A stretch of 64,000 bases of DNA. Origin: CAIWHR01 sp963786625. Its GTDB lineage: Bacteria > Pseudomonadota > Gammaproteobacteria > Burkholderiales > Casimicrobiaceae. The translations under genes and the position numbers were made by a program. The notes under the pieces were generated by a model. The model was not told the DNA's origin. It ran no database searches and saw only the letters and a list, made by a program, of their open reading frames with translations. Positions 34,618 to 45,782 of this stretch are shown one piece after another. The first letter of the stretch is position 1. Each line of letters starts with the position of its first letter. The stretch lies in NCBI GenBank assembly GCA_963786625.1, contig CAWAZS010000005.1, positions 186,001 through 250,000 of the forward strand, read 5' to 3'.

Positions 34618-35356
34618 ATGCCCATGATCTCCATCGACAACGTCTCCAAGTGGTACGGCCAGTTCCAGGTGCTGACCGATTGCACGACCAAGGTCGAGAA
34701 GGGCGAGGTGATCGTCGTCTGCGGCCCGTCCGGCTCGGGCAAGTCGACGCTGATCAAGTGCGTCAACGCGCTGGAGCCGTTCCAGAAGGGCCAGATCACG
34801 CGTCGACGGCATCGCGGTCCACGACCCCGAAGACCAACCTGCCCAAGCTCCGCGCGCGCGTCGGCATGGTGTTCCAGCACTTCGAGCTGTTTCCCGCACC
34901 TGTCGATCACCGAGAACCTGACGCTCGCGCAGATCAAGGTGCTGAACCGCGGCAAGGACGAGGCGATCGAGCGCGGTCTGAGGCTCCTCGACCGCGTCGG
35001 CCTCAATCGCGCAGAAGGACAAGTTCCCCGGCCAGCTGTCCGGCGGTCAGCAGCAGCGGGTGGCGATCGCGCGGGCGCTGTCGATGGATCCGATCTGCAT
35101 GCTGTTCGACGAGCCGACCTCCGCGCTCGATCCCGAGATGATCAACGAGGTGCTCGACGTCATGGTGCAGCTCGCCAAGGAAGGGATGACGATGATGGTC
35201 GTCACCCACGAGATGGGCTTCGCGCGCAAGGTTGCGCACCGGGTCATCTTCATGGACCAGGGAAGCATCGTCGAGGACGCGACCAAGGACGACTTTTTCG
35301 GCAAGCCGCGCTCGGAGCGCGCCCAGCAGTTCCTCGCCAAGATCCTGCACCACTGA
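34618..35356 (+). CDS. gltL: Glutamate/aspartate ABC transporter ATPase GltL (four frameshifts)
   Basis: This is an amino-acid ABC ATPase of about 245 residues. It has MISIDNVSKWYGQFQVLTDC, Walker A (CGPSGSGKSTLIKCVNALEP), the Q-loop region GMVFQHFELF, the signature FPGQLSGGQQQRVAIARALS, Walker B (CMLFDEPTSALDPEMINEVL) and the switch VTHEMGFARKVAHRV. Frames change near 34801, 34826, 34893 and 35008. With these corrected the protein is of standard length and ends LAKILHH. All functional motifs survive, so the gene is almost certainly intact in the organism. Confidence 0.92.
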
Positions 35357-35416
35357 TTCCCGCGGCGAGGCATGTCGTCGCGGCGCCGCAGGCGGAGTGC
35401 GTCCGGCGGCTGCGCG

Positions 35417-35422
35417 TATAAT
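35417..35422 (+). promoter_or_regulatory. Consensus -10 box (TATAAT) upstream of purL
   Basis: A perfect TATAAT lies 27 bases before the purL ATG. The -35 position (about 35394-35399) does not match TTGACA. Transcription would start close to 35429, giving a leader of about 20 bases. PurR-type operators were not recognised. Confidence 0.45.
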
Positions 35423-35448
35423 CCCGGTTTACGTCCACTGCGCCGGAC

Positions 35449-38400
35449 ATGCCGCATCTCCTCACGCTGCGCGGGCGCCACGCGCTGTCGCCGTTCCGCG
35501 TGGCCAAGCTCCTGGCCGCACTCGCGGCTTCCCGACCAGACCACGCCGTCGCCGGCGTCTCCGCAGTCTACTGGCACTTCGTCGAGGCCGAACGCGGCCT
35601 TGGCGCGGAAGAGCAAGCGACGCTGGAGCGTTTGCTGACCTATGGCCCGCACGACGCGGACGCGGCCGACCGCGGCGAATTGCTCGTCGTCGTGCCCCGA
35701 CCGGGAACCGTGTCGCCCTGGTCGTCGAAGGCAACCGACATCGCCCGGAACTGCGGACTCTCCGCCATCCGGCGCGTCGAGCGCGGCGTCGTCTATCGCG
35801 TCGAGTCGCGCGGCGGCTCGCCGCTCGACCCCGCCGATCGCGCGGCGTTGCTCCCGTTCGTGCACGACCGGATGACCGAGGCGGTGCTGCCGCGACTCGA
35901 GGATGCGCAGGCGCTGTTCGCGCATTTCCCGCCGCGCCCGCTGACGACGATCCCGCTGCTCGCCCAGGGCCGCGCCGCGCTCGAGACGGCGAATGCCGCG
36001 CTCGGCCTCGCGCTCGCGCCGGACGAGATCGACTATCTCGACGCCTCGTTCCGGCGCATGGGCCGCGACCCGACGGACGTCGAGCTGATGATGTTCGCGC
36101 AGGCGAATTCCGAGCACTGCCGGCACAAGATCTTCAACGCCCGCTGGATCGTCGACGGCGTGCCGCAGGAGCACAGCCTGTTCGCGATGATCCGGCATAC
36201 GCACGCGGCCGCGCCGCGGGGCACCGTCGTTGCGTACGCCGACAACGCGGCGGTGATGGAGGGCGCAACGGTGCGCCGCTTCTATCCGGACGGCGAGGGG
36301 CGCTATGCGGCGCACGCCGAGCTCACGCACACGCTGATGAAGGTGGAGACGCACAATCACCCGACGGCGATCGCGCCTTTCCCGGGCGCGGCGACGGGCT
36401 CCGGCGGCGAGATCCGCGACGAGGGCGCGACGGGCAGGGGCGCGAAGCCGAAGGCGGGGCTCACGGGCTTCACCGTCTCGCATCTGCGGCTGCCCGCGCT
36501 GCCCCAGCCCTGGGAGGCGCACTACGGCAAGCCGGACCGCATCGCCTCCGCACTGGCGATCATGCTCGAGGGGCCGATCGGCGGCGCCTCGTTCAACAAC
36601 GAGTTCGGGCGTCCCAACCTGCTCGGCTATTTCCGCACCTTCGAGCAACGGGTCGCCGGCGAGGTGCGCGGCTACCACAAGCCGATCATGGTCGCCGGGG
36701 GACTGGGGAACGTTCGCGCCGAGCACACGGCGAAGCATGCGATACCCGATGGCGCGCTGCTGATCCAGCTCGGCGGGCCCGGGATGCTGATCGGCCTGGG
36801 CGGAGGCGCGGCGTCGTCGATGGCCACCGGCGCCAACACCGCCGACCTCGATTTCGATTCCGTCCAGCGCGGCAACGCCGAGATCCAGCGCCGTGCGCAG
36901 GAAGTGATCGACCGCTGCTGGCAGCTCGGCGCAGGGAACCCGATCCTGTCGATCCACGACGTCGGGGCCGGCGGTCTGTCCAACGCGTTTCCGGAGCTCG
37001 TCCACGGCGGCGGCGCGGGCGCCGTTTTCGACCTGCGCAAGGCGCCGTCCGAGGAGCCGGGAATGGCGCCGCGGGAAATCTGGTGCAACGAGGCGCAGGA
37101 GCGCTACGTGCTCGCCATCGGCGCGAAGGACCACGACCGCTTCGCCGCGATCTGCGCGCGCGAGCGCTGCCCGTTCGCGGTGGTCGGGACCGCGACGGCG
37201 CAGGGAAGGCTCGTCGTCGCCGACCCGCATTTCGGCAATCGCCCGGTCGACATGGACCTCGACGTGCTCTTCGGCAAGCCGCCGAAGATGACCCGCGAGG
37301 TCACGCACGCGAGGCGCGCGCTCGTGCCGCTCGACCTGACCGGCGTCACCGTCCGCGATGCGGCGTACCGGGTGCTGCAGTTCCCGGCCGTCGCCGACAA
37401 GACCTTCCTGGTCACGATCGGCGACCGCACCGTCGGCGGGCTCTGCGCGCGCGATCCGATGGTCGGGCCCTGGCAGGTTCCCGTGGCCGACGTCGCGGTC
37501 ACCCTGATGGACTTCGACGGATACGCCGGCGAGGCCATGGCGATCGGCGAACGCACGCCGCTCGCGCTGATCGACGCGCCGGCTTCCGGCAGGATGGCGG
37601 TCGCCGAGGCGATCACCAACATTGCGGCGGCAGGCATTGCGCAGCTGTCCGACGTCAAGCTCTCCGCGAACTGGATGGCGCCGGCCGGGCACCCGGGCGA
37701 GGATGCCGCGCTCTACGACACCGTGCGCGCGGTGGCGATGGAGCTCTGTCCGGCGCTGGGCATCGGCATCCCCGTCGGCAAGGATTCGATGTCGATGCGC
37801 ACGACATGGCGCGACGATGGCGACGAGACAGGCCGTCACCGCGCCGCTGTCGCTGATCGTCACGGCCTTCGCGCCGGTGCGCGATGCGCGGCGCGTGCTG
37901 ACGCCGCTGCTGTCGCGCGACGGCGAGCGCACCGAGTTGCTGTGGATCGATCTCGGCGCGGGCAAGCGGCGCCTCGGCGGCTCGGCGCTGGCGCAGGTCT
38001 ATGGTCAGCTCGGCGACGTCGCGCCGGACCTCGACGACCCGGCGCGCCTGTCCGCGTTCTTCGCGGCGATCCAGGCGCTCGCCGCCGAGAGCCGCCTGCT
38101 GGCGTACCACGACATCGCCGACGGCGGCCTGTTCGCCACGCTGTGCGAAATGGCCTTCGCTTCCCGCTGCGGCCTCGCCGTCGCGCTCGACGGCGTGGAT
38201 GGCGATCCGCTCTCGGCGCTGTTTGCCGAAGAGCCCGGTGCCGTGATCGAGGTGCGCGCGGCCGAGCGCGCGGCCGTCGCGGCGCGGCTCGCGGCCGCGG
38301 GGCTCGTCACCCACATCGTCGGCGCGCCGGACCCGGGCGATCGCATCACCATCACCACCGGCGGCGCGACGCTGCTGGACGAAGCCCGCGTCGATCTGCA

Positions 38401-39339
38401 CCGCGCCTGGTCGGCGACCACGCACGAGCTGCAGCGCCTGCGCGACAACCCCGTCGTCGTCGACCAGGAATACGCGAGGATCGCCGATACCGCCGACCCG
38501 GGTCTCTCGCCGCTGCTCACCTTCGATCCGGCGCAGGACGTCGCCGCCCCGTTCATCGCGACATCGCACGCGCCCGCCGATCGCGATCCTGCGCGAGCAG
38601 GGCGTCAACGGCCAGGTCGAGATGGCGGCCGCCTTCGACCGCGCCGGCTTCGCGGTCATCGACGTGCACATGACCGACATCCTCTCGGGCCGCCGGTCGC
38701 TCGCCGACTTTCGGGGGTTCGTCGCCTGCGGCGGGTTTTCCTACGGCGACGTGCTGGGCGCCGGCGAGGGCTGGGCGAAGTCGATCCTGTTCAACGCACG
38801 GGCCCGCGACGAGTTCGCCGCGTTCTTCGCCCGCGGCGACAGCTTCGCGCTCGGCGTGTGCAACGGCTGCCAGATGATGAGCAATCTGCACGAGCTGATC
38901 CCGGGCACCGGTCACTGGCCGCATTTCGTGCGCAACCGGTCGGAGCAGTTCGAGGCGAGGCTCGTGCTGCTGGAGGTCGGGCGCTCGCCGTCGCTGTTCT
39001 TCCGCGGGATGGAAGGCAGCCGCATCCCCGTCGCCACCGCGCACGGCGAGGGCTACGCCGAGTTTCGCGATGCCGCGCAGCTCGCGGCCGCACAGCCGCT
39101 GGTGGCGCTGCGCTTCGTCGACAATCGCGGGCAGCCGACCGAAGCGTACCCGGCCAACGCCAACGGCTCGCCGCAGGGGATCACCGGGCTCACCACGGCC
39201 GATGGCCGCTACACGATCCTCATGCCCCATCCGGAGCGCGTGTTCCGGACCGTGCAGATGTCCTGGCATCCCGCGGCAGTGGGGCGAGGATTCGCCGTGG
39301 ATGCGGATGTTCCGCAACGCGCGGGCGTGGCTGGGGTAG
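35449..39339 (+). CDS. purL: Phosphoribosylformylglycinamidine synthase PurL (three frameshifts)
   Basis: This is the large single-chain FGAM synthase of proteobacteria, about 1296 residues. It carries out the fourth step of purine synthesis, adding glutamine-derived ammonia to FGAR. The N-terminal PurS-like part begins LTLRGRHALSPFRVAKLLAA. The synthetase core has FAQANSEHCRHKIFNARW, TLMKVETHNHPTAIAPFPGA, GGASFNNEFGRPNL and SIHDVGAGGLSNAFPEL. The glutaminase domain has ACGGFSYGDVLGAGEGWA, the catalytic Cys in GVCNGCQMMSNL and His/Glu in MPHPERVFRTVQ. Frames change near 37830, 38572 and 39285. The stop at 39339 follows MRMFRNARAWLG. Confidence 0.95.
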
Positions 39340-39393
39340 ATGTTGACCCGGCATCGCGCGTCGATGATCATGCGTGAGAACAGGGACTGATTG

Positions 39394-41607
39394 ATGAGAC
39401 TGCATGAAATGGTGCGCCGTGCGAGTATCGCCGGGCTGACTGCCGTCATCCTCGCTGCAGGCGCCGCATTCCCCGCGGCGGCGAAGGAACCGCCGACGGC
39501 CGCGGCGGTGCCCGCATTGCCGGAACCGCTGACCCGCGAAGCGGTGCGCGATCTGTTGGCGCGCCTGTCCGACGACGAGGTGCGCAAGCTCCTGCTCGAC
39601 CAGCTCGACCGGACCGCCGCCGTGGCGCCGGCAAATTCGAAAGCCGGCAAGGGCATGTCGGGAATGGTCGAGCAGAACGCCGGAATGGTGCGCACGCGCC
39701 TCGGGGAGCTCCGGGATGCCGTCGGCGCGCTGCCGCAGACGCTGCGCGACGTCGTCGCGAAGCTCGACGACCCCGAGGGGCCATCTGCGTTACCGCTCGT
39801 CGGTGCTTTTCTGGCGGGGGCGCTGGTGGTCGCCTGGCTTGCGCAACGCATGTACGATTTCGCGCTGCGGCATTATCGCAGGAGGCTCGTGCCGCCGCCG
39901 GTGGAGACCTTCACGGCCCGTGCGTTTCGACTGGCAGCCGGTCTTGTCCTGGATCTTGTCGGGATCGCCGTGTTCGCGCTTGCCTTTCTCGCGATATTCC
40001 TCGCGCTCTGGCAGGGGCACGGCCTGCGCCGGATCGCGATACTGGAGTTGCTGATCGCGGTCGTCGCCGTGCGGATCGCGTGGCTCTTCGCCGAGTTCCT
40101 GCTTTCGAGCCGCGGCGGGGAGGAGCGGCTCCTGCCGTTCGCCGACGCCCCTGCGCGGCAGTTGCGCTGGTTCGCCGTTCTGTTCGCCGCGCTCTGGGGC
40201 CTCGGCAGTTTCTGTCGCGCGGTATTGATGGGCGGGGGAGCGAACGAGGCGACGATCGATCTGCTGCTGATGTCCACGTCGGTGCTGGGTCTTGCGATCG
40301 TGCTGTGGACCGTGTGGCGCGTGCGTGCGGCGGTCGCGGGTCTGATCCGTGGCGAGGGAAAGCACAACGCCGTCATCGGCTGGCTCGCCGACCTGTGGCC
40401 CGTGCTCGCGATAATGTACTTCGTGGCCATCGTCGCTGCCCGGGTGTACGACATTCTGATGGGCACGCCCGTCACGCAAGGGGCCGGCGCCATGAGCGTG
40501 CTGCTGGTGGTCGCGCTGCCGATCGTCGACATGGCCCTGTGCCGCGCGCTCGCGGCCGCTGCCGGAACGCCGGCCGCCGAATCCGCCCCGCCGGGATTTC
40601 TCGCCGCCTACGAGCCCGTGTTCCGCCGCGCCATTCACATCGTCGTCGTCGTCGTCGGCTTGCTGCTCCTCGCCTATCTGTGGGAGGTCAACCTGTTTGC
40701 GATGGCGCAGGCGAGCATGGGGGGCAAGATCTCGAGTTCGCTGTTCGGCATTTGCATCGTGCTGCTGCTCGCCTACCTGCTGTGGGAGATCGCCAAGACA
40801 GCGATCGACCGCCGCCTGCAGGCCGAGGGCGACCAGGGGCCGGATGTCCCGGCGTCGCGGCTGCGGACGCTGCTGCCGCTCTTGCGCATGCTCATCCTGA
40901 TCACGATCGTCGTGATGACCACGATGTCCTTCCTGGCCGCACTGGGCGTCGACATCCTGCCGTTGCTCGCCGGCGCCAGCGTCGTCGGCGTGGCGATCGG
41001 CTTCGGCTCGCAGACACTGGTGCGCGACGTCGTCTCCGGCGCCTTCTTCCTGATGGACGATGCGTTCCGCCTCGGCGAGTACATCGAGGTCGGCAGCGAC
41101 AAGGGGCGGGTCGAGAAGATCAATGTGCGGACGCTCTTCCTGCGCCACCACCGCGGCGCGATCAACATCCTGCCGTACGGCGAGATCAAGCGGCTGCGCA
41201 ACACCAGCCGCGACTGGATCGTCATGGTGCTGGACTTCCGGCTCACCTACGACACCAGCCTGCTGCAGGTGAAGAAGATCCTGAAGCAGATCGGCGACGA
41301 AATCGCTGCCGATCCCGAATTGGCGCCGAATCTTCTGCAACCGCTCAAGTTCGGCGGCGTGACGGCGACCGAGGACAGCGCGATCGTCGTGCGGGCCAAG
41401 TTCATGGCGCGGCCCGATCGCGAGCCGTGGATGATCCAGAAGGCGGCCTACACCAAGATCATCAAGGCTTTCCGCGACGCCGGAATCAAGTTCGCCCACA
41501 AGCAGGTGACGGTCAACGTGCCGGAGTCCTTCACGGGAGACCGGGCGGCGCTGGCCGCCGAGGGCGCGGCGGCGCTCGCCGCGCAGGACGCGAAGCCTGC
41601 CGGCTAG
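39394..41607 (+). CDS. Large MscS-family mechanosensitive channel
   Basis: This 737-residue protein has a signal peptide (ASIAGLTAVILAAGAAFPAAA), a soluble periplasmic stretch, about ten membrane helices between residues 135 and 530, and a C-terminal MscS core. The pore helix and beta domain are seen in LLAGASVVGVAIGFGSQTLV, RDVVSGAFFLMDDAFRLGEY, IEVGSDKGRVEKINVRTLFL and GAINILPYGEIKRLRN. It resembles the YbdG/YjeP-type larger channels that protect against hypo-osmotic shock. The ATG at 39394 is preferred over a TTG three bases earlier. The frame is intact. Confidence 0.9.
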   Translation: MRLHEMVRRASIAGLTAVILAAGAAFPAAAKEPPTAAAVPALPEPLTREAVRDLLARLSDDEVRKLLLDQLDRTAAVAPANSKAGKGMSGMVEQNAGMVRTRLGELRDAVGALPQTLRDVVAKLDDPEGPSALPLVGAFLAGALVVAWLAQRMYDFALRHYRRRLVPPPVETFTARAFRLAAGLVLDLVGIAVFALAFLAIFLALWQGHGLRRIAILELLIAVVAVRIAWLFAEFLLSSRGGEERLLPFADAPARQLRWFAVLFAALWGLGSFCRAVLMGGGANEATIDLLLMSTSVLGLAIVLWTVWRVRAAVAGLIRGEGKHNAVIGWLADLWPVLAIMYFVAIVAARVYDILMGTPVTQGAGAMSVLLVVALPIVDMALCRALAAAAGTPAAESAPPGFLAAYEPVFRRAIHIVVVVVGLLLLAYLWEVNLFAMAQASMGGKISSSLFGICIVLLLAYLLWEIAKTAIDRRLQAEGDQGPDVPASRLRTLLPLLRMLILITIVVMTTMSFLAALGVDILPLLAGASVVGVAIGFGSQTLVRDVVSGAFFLMDDAFRLGEYIEVGSDKGRVEKINVRTLFLRHHRGAINILPYGEIKRLRNTSRDWIVMVLDFRLTYDTSLLQVKKILKQIGDEIAADPELAPNLLQPLKFGGVTATEDSAIVVRAKFMARPDREPWMIQKAAYTKIIKAFRDAGIKFAHKQVTVNVPESFTGDRAALAAEGAAALAAQDAKPAG

Positions 41608-41659
41608 GCGCGGGATTGGCCGTGCCGCAATCCTGCGCCGACGTGAACCGGAGACCCGG

Positions 41660-42275
41660 ATGACCTTGACCGTGTGGGCGATCGACGGAGCGACGCCGGT
41701 CGTCGATCCGACGGCGTACGTGCATCCGAGCGCGGTGCTGATCGGCGACGTGATCGTCGGGCCGGGCTGCTACGTCGGGCCCGACGGCCTGCCTGCGCGG
41801 GGATTTCGGCCGACTGGAGATGCGCGCCGGGTCGAACGTGCAGGATGGCTGCATCCTGCACGCGTATCCGGGGAACGAGACGATCGTCGAGGAGCACGGG
41901 CACATCGGCCACGGGGCGATCCTGCACGGCTGCCGGATCGCGCGCAACGCGCTGGTCGGGATGAACGCGGTCGTCAACGACAACGCGGTGATCGGCGAGT
42001 CGGCGATCGTCGCGGCGCTCGCGTTCGTGAAGGCCGAGATGATCGTGCCGCCGCGCACGCTGGTTGCAGGCGTTCCCGCGCGCGTGCTGCGGCCCTTGAC
42101 CGACGACGAGCTCGCGTGGAAGGTCGAAGGCACGGCGAGCTACCTCGAGCTCACGCGGCGCAGTCTCGCGACGATGCGCGCGACGGTGCCGCTCGCCGCG
42201 CCGGAACCCGGTCGCCAGCGCATCGCCCTGCCCGAGTTGCTGCCGCTGTCGGCGCGGAAGGCCAGGGGCGGCTGA
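41660..42275 (+). CDS. PaaY-like gamma-carbonic anhydrase/hexapeptide protein (one frameshift)
   Basis: This left-handed beta-helix protein is of about 204 residues. The hexapeptide repeats run from VDPTAYVHPSAVLIGDVIVG through DFGRLEMRAGSNVQDGCILH, HIGHGAILHGCRIARNALVG, MNAVVNDNAVIGESAIVAAL and VPARVLRPLTDDELAWK. His residues at the metal positions (HAYPG, HGHIGHGAILHG) are present. The family includes PaaY/CaiE-type thioesterases and gamma-carbonic anhydrases. The frame breaks near 41788 (should read GPGACLRGDFGRL). No paa genes are nearby, so the specific reaction is unclear. nrdJ follows. Confidence 0.82.
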
Positions 42276-42358
42276 GATGAACCGCCGCCACGCGCAGGGT
42301 CGTCGCTGCCTGCGATGGCGAGCGTCGTGACCGCCGTCGCCGGCTCGCGCCGGTCGCC

Positions 42359-44111
42359 ATGACCGCATTCCCGAACCGGCTCGCCCGCGAAATCTGGGCG
42401 GGTCGCTATCGCTTCGACGCGCCGGGCGCAGGGCCGGAGGCTTCGATCGACGCGACCTGGGCGCGCGTCGCGCGGGCACTGGCGGCGTCGGAGCGCTCGG
42501 ACCGTGCCGGTCTGGGAGCAGCGCTTCGCCGATGCGCTCGCGGATTTCGCGTTCCTGCCCGGCGGCCGAATACTCGCGGGCGCCGGCACCGGCCGTCGCG
42601 TCACGCTCTTCAACTGCTTCGTGATGGGCACGATCGAGGACTCGATCGACGGCATCTTCGGCGCGCTGCGCGAAGGCGCGTTGACGATGCAGCAGGGCGG
42701 GGGCATCGGCTACGATTTCTCGACGCTGCGCCCCGCCGGCAAGCCGGCGGACGCCGCCGGCACGATCGCATCGGGGCCCGTGTCCTTCATGCGCGTGTGG
42801 GACGCGATGTGCGCGACCGTGCAGTCGACCGGCGCCCGGCGCGGCGCGATGATGGCCACGCTCCGTTGCGATCATCCCGACATCGAGGCGTTCGTCGCCG
42901 CCAAGCGGCAGCCGGGCGCGCTGACGCGGTTCAACCTCTCGGTGCTCGTCACCGACGCGCTCCTGGAAGCGGTCGACGCCGACGCGGATTGGCCGCTCGT
43001 GTTCCCGGGCGAGGGGGCAGGGCGCCATACGCTGCGCACCGTGCGCGCCCGCGCGCTGTGGGAGAGCATCGTCCGCTCGGCGTACGAATGCGCGGAGCCC
43101 GGCGTGATCTTCATCGACCGCGTGCGCGCGCTCGACAACCTGGGCTACGCCGAGCGCATCGGCGCGACCAACCCCTGCGGCGAGATTCCGCTGCCGCCCT
43201 ACGGCGCGTGCGATCTCGGGTCGCTCAACCTGACGCGGTTCGTAGCCGACCCGTTCACGCCGACCGCGCGGCTCGACCTGGGCGCGCTCGCGAAGACCGC
43301 GCAGGTGGCCGTGCGGATGCTGGACAACGTCTACGACGTCTCGGGCTTTCCGCTGCCGCAGCAGGCGACGACCGCGCGCGCGTCGCGGCGCCTGGGGCTC
43401 GGCATCACCGGGCTCGCCGACGCGCTGATCATGCTCGGCCTGCGCTACGACGGCGACGCCGCGTTGCGCGTCGCCGCCGACGCGATGCGCAGCGTGAAGG
43501 AGGCGGCGTATTCGGCGTCGATCGAGCTGGCCCGCGACAAGGGAGCGTTTCCTCTCTACGATCGCGATCGCTACCTGGCGACGCCGTTCGTCAGCGCGCT
43601 GCCGCCGGAGCTTCGCGCAGGCATCGCCCGCGACGGGATCCGCAACAGCCATCTCACTGCCATCGCGCCGGCCGGCACGATCAGCCTGCTGGCAGGCAAC
43701 GTGTCGAGCGGACTGGAGCCGGTGTACGCGCTGGCCTACGAGCGCGGCATCCGGCAGGCCGACGGCTCGGTCGCGCGCGTGCCGGTCGAGTGCTACGCGC
43801 TGGCCGAGCACGCCCGCCTGCGCGGGCGCGACGAGACGCTGCCGGCGGCCTTCGTCACCGTCGACCGGGTCGGCCCGGACGCACAGCTGCGGATGCAGGC
43901 CGCGCTGCAGGCCCACGTCGACAACGCGATCGCGAAGACCGTCAACGTGCGTGCCGATATCCCGTTCGGCGAATTCGCCGCGACGTACCGGCGCGCGTAC
44001 GCGCTCGGGCTCAAGGGCTGCACGGTCTATCGCCCCAACGCGGTGACGGGCGCGGTGCTCTCGGCACTGCCGATGGCCGAGCGCTGCTGCGATCTCCCCG
44101 GCGCGGATTGA
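42359..44111 (+). CDS. nrdJ: Adenosylcobalamin-dependent (class II) ribonucleotide reductase NrdJ (one frameshift)
   Basis: This is a compact class II ribonucleotide reductase of about 584 residues that makes deoxyribonucleotides using coenzyme B12. It has FLPGGRILAGAGTGRRVTLF, NCFVMGTIEDSIDGIFGALR (first redox Cys), GALTMQQGGGIGYDFSTLRP, the catalytic segment ATNPCGEIPLPPYGACDLGS, RLGLGITGLADALIMLGL and APAGTISLLAGNVSSGLEP. It ends GCTVYRPNAV and MAERCCDLPGAD, where the Cys pair may be the swinging-arm thiols. The frame breaks near 42500. No ATP-cone domain is present. It converges with ggt, with only seven bases between the stops. Confidence 0.92.
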
Positions 44112-44118
44112 CCGCGCT

Positions 44119-45705
44119 CTAGAATCCCGCCGCCTGCCCGTCGCGCCGCGGATCCGATGCGGCGACATGACCGCCGGCGGTGCGCAGAATGATCTGCCCG
44201 GCGCCGAAATCCATGTACGAGTCGGCGACGGCCTTGATCTCGTGGCCGAGCGCGATGAGGCCCGCACGCAGGTCCGAAGGCGCGCTCGCTTCGAGATCGA
44301 CGGAAACGCCGCCGTTCAATTTCCACCGCGGAGCGTCGAGCACGGCCTGCGGGTTCATCCCGTGCGTGAGCAGCCGCACCATCGTCTGCACGTGCCCCGG
44401 GGGCTGGATCGGGCCGCCCATCACGCCGAACGCGGCGAGCGGCATGCCGTCGCGCGTCAGGAAGCCCGGGATGATCGTGTGGAACGGCCGCTTGCCGCCG
44501 CCGATCTCGTTCGGGTGGCCGGGGAGGAGCGAGAAGCCCGCGCCGCGGTTCTGCAGGCTGATGCCGGTGCCGGGGACGACGACCCCGGAGCCGAAGCCCA
44601 TGTAGTTCGACTGGATCAGCGACACCAGCATGCCCTGCTCGTCGCCGGCGCAGAGGTAGACGGTGCCGCCGCGCGGGGGTTCGCCAGGGCCGAAATCCTG
44701 CGCCCGCTGCGGATCGATCAGCCGCGCGCGCGCAGCGAGATAGCCGGGATCGAGCATCGCGGACGGCGCGAGCTCCATCGTCTGCGGATCGCTGACGTAA
44801 CGGTAGGCGTCGGCGAAGGCGAGCTTCATCGCCTCGATCTGCAGGTGCTGGCTGGCGACGGAATCGGGCGGCAGCGATCGGAGATCGAACGCGCGCAGGA
44901 TGCCGAGCGCCATCAGCGCGGCGATCCCCTGTCCGTTGGGCGGGATCTCGTGCACCACCGCGCCGCCGTAGTCGAGGGCGAGCGGCACCACCCAGTCCAG
45001 CGTGTGTCCGGCGAAATCCGCGGCCGTATGGAGCGCGCCATGCGCCCTGGCGTGCGCGGCCATGGCGGCCGCGAGCTCGCCCCGGTAGAAGGAATTGCCG
45101 CGTGTTGCCGCGATGCTTTCGAGCGTTTCCGCCATCGCCGGACAGCTGAAGATCTCGCCCGCCTCCGGCGCCCGGCCGCGCGGCAGGAAGTGCTCGGCGA
45201 AGCCGAGGTCATGCGGCAGCACGGTTGCCGCGAGCTGCCACTTCTCGGCGACGACGGGCGACACCGCATAGCCGTCGCGCGCATAGCGGATCGCCGGGGC
45301 GAAGAGGTCGGCGAAGGGCAGCGCGCCGAAGCGCTGCGACAGCGCAGCCCATCCCGAGACGGCCCCCGGAATGGTCACGGCCTCCCAGCCGCGCGGCGGA
45401 ATTTCCGATTTGCCGCGGTACCGCGCCGGTGTCACCGCCGCCGGGGCATGCCCCGACGCGTTGAGTCCCACGAGCTCGCGGCCATCCCAGAGGATCGCAA
45501 AAAGGTCGCTTCCGATCCCGTTGCTGCAGGGCTCGACGACCGTGAGCGTGATCGCCGCCGCGAGCGCGGCATCGACCGCATTTCCGCCGCGCTGAAGCAT
45601 CGCGATCCCGGCCTGCACCGCGAGCGGCTGCGAGGTCGCGACCGCGTTGCGCGCGAGGACGGGCTGGCGGCGGGAGGCGTAGGGAAGGTTCCAGTCGAAG
45701 TTCAT
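44119..45705 (-). CDS. ggt: Gamma-glutamyltransferase family hydrolase
   Basis: This 528-residue Ntn-hydrolase precursor shows RNAVATSQPLAVQAGIAMLQ, RGGNAVDAALAAAITLTVVE, NGIGSDLFAILWDG (GIGSD loop) and HEIPPNGQGIAALMALGIL. The autoprocessing site is at Thr348 (RGGTVYLCAGDEQGMLVSLI). Later segments are NRGAGFSLLPGHPNEIGGGK and PFHTIIPGFLTRDG. Such enzymes cleave glutathione or gamma-glutamyl compounds, or act as acylases; the substrate is not certain from sequence. No signal peptide is evident from the MNFDWNLPYASRR start, so a cytoplasmic location is likely, unlike E. coli GGT. A glutathione transferase gene lies just upstream. Confidence 0.88.
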   Translation of the reverse strand: MNFDWNLPYASRRQPVLARNAVATSQPLAVQAGIAMLQRGGNAVDAALAAAITLTVVEPCSNGIGSDLFAILWDGRELVGLNASGHAPAAVTPARYRGKSEIPPRGWEAVTIPGAVSGWAALSQRFGALPFADLFAPAIRYARDGYAVSPVVAEKWQLAATVLPHDLGFAEHFLPRGRAPEAGEIFSCPAMAETLESIAATRGNSFYRGELAAAMAAHARAHGALHTAADFAGHTLDWVVPLALDYGGAVVHEIPPNGQGIAALMALGILRAFDLRSLPPDSVASQHLQIEAMKLAFADAYRYVSDPQTMELAPSAMLDPGYLAARARLIDPQRAQDFGPGEPPRGGTVYLCAGDEQGMLVSLIQSNYMGFGSGVVVPGTGISLQNRGAGFSLLPGHPNEIGGGKRPFHTIIPGFLTRDGMPLAAFGVMGGPIQPPGHVQTMVRLLTHGMNPQAVLDAPRWKLNGGVSVDLEASAPSDLRAGLIALGHEIKAVADSYMDFGAGQIILRTAGGHVAASDPRRDGQAAGF

Positions 45706-45782
45706 CGCTGACTCAATCGCCGACGTCGGCGGGGCGACCACGGCCCAATCGAGCGGCGCGCGGCGCTCCCGCGGGCATTCGC

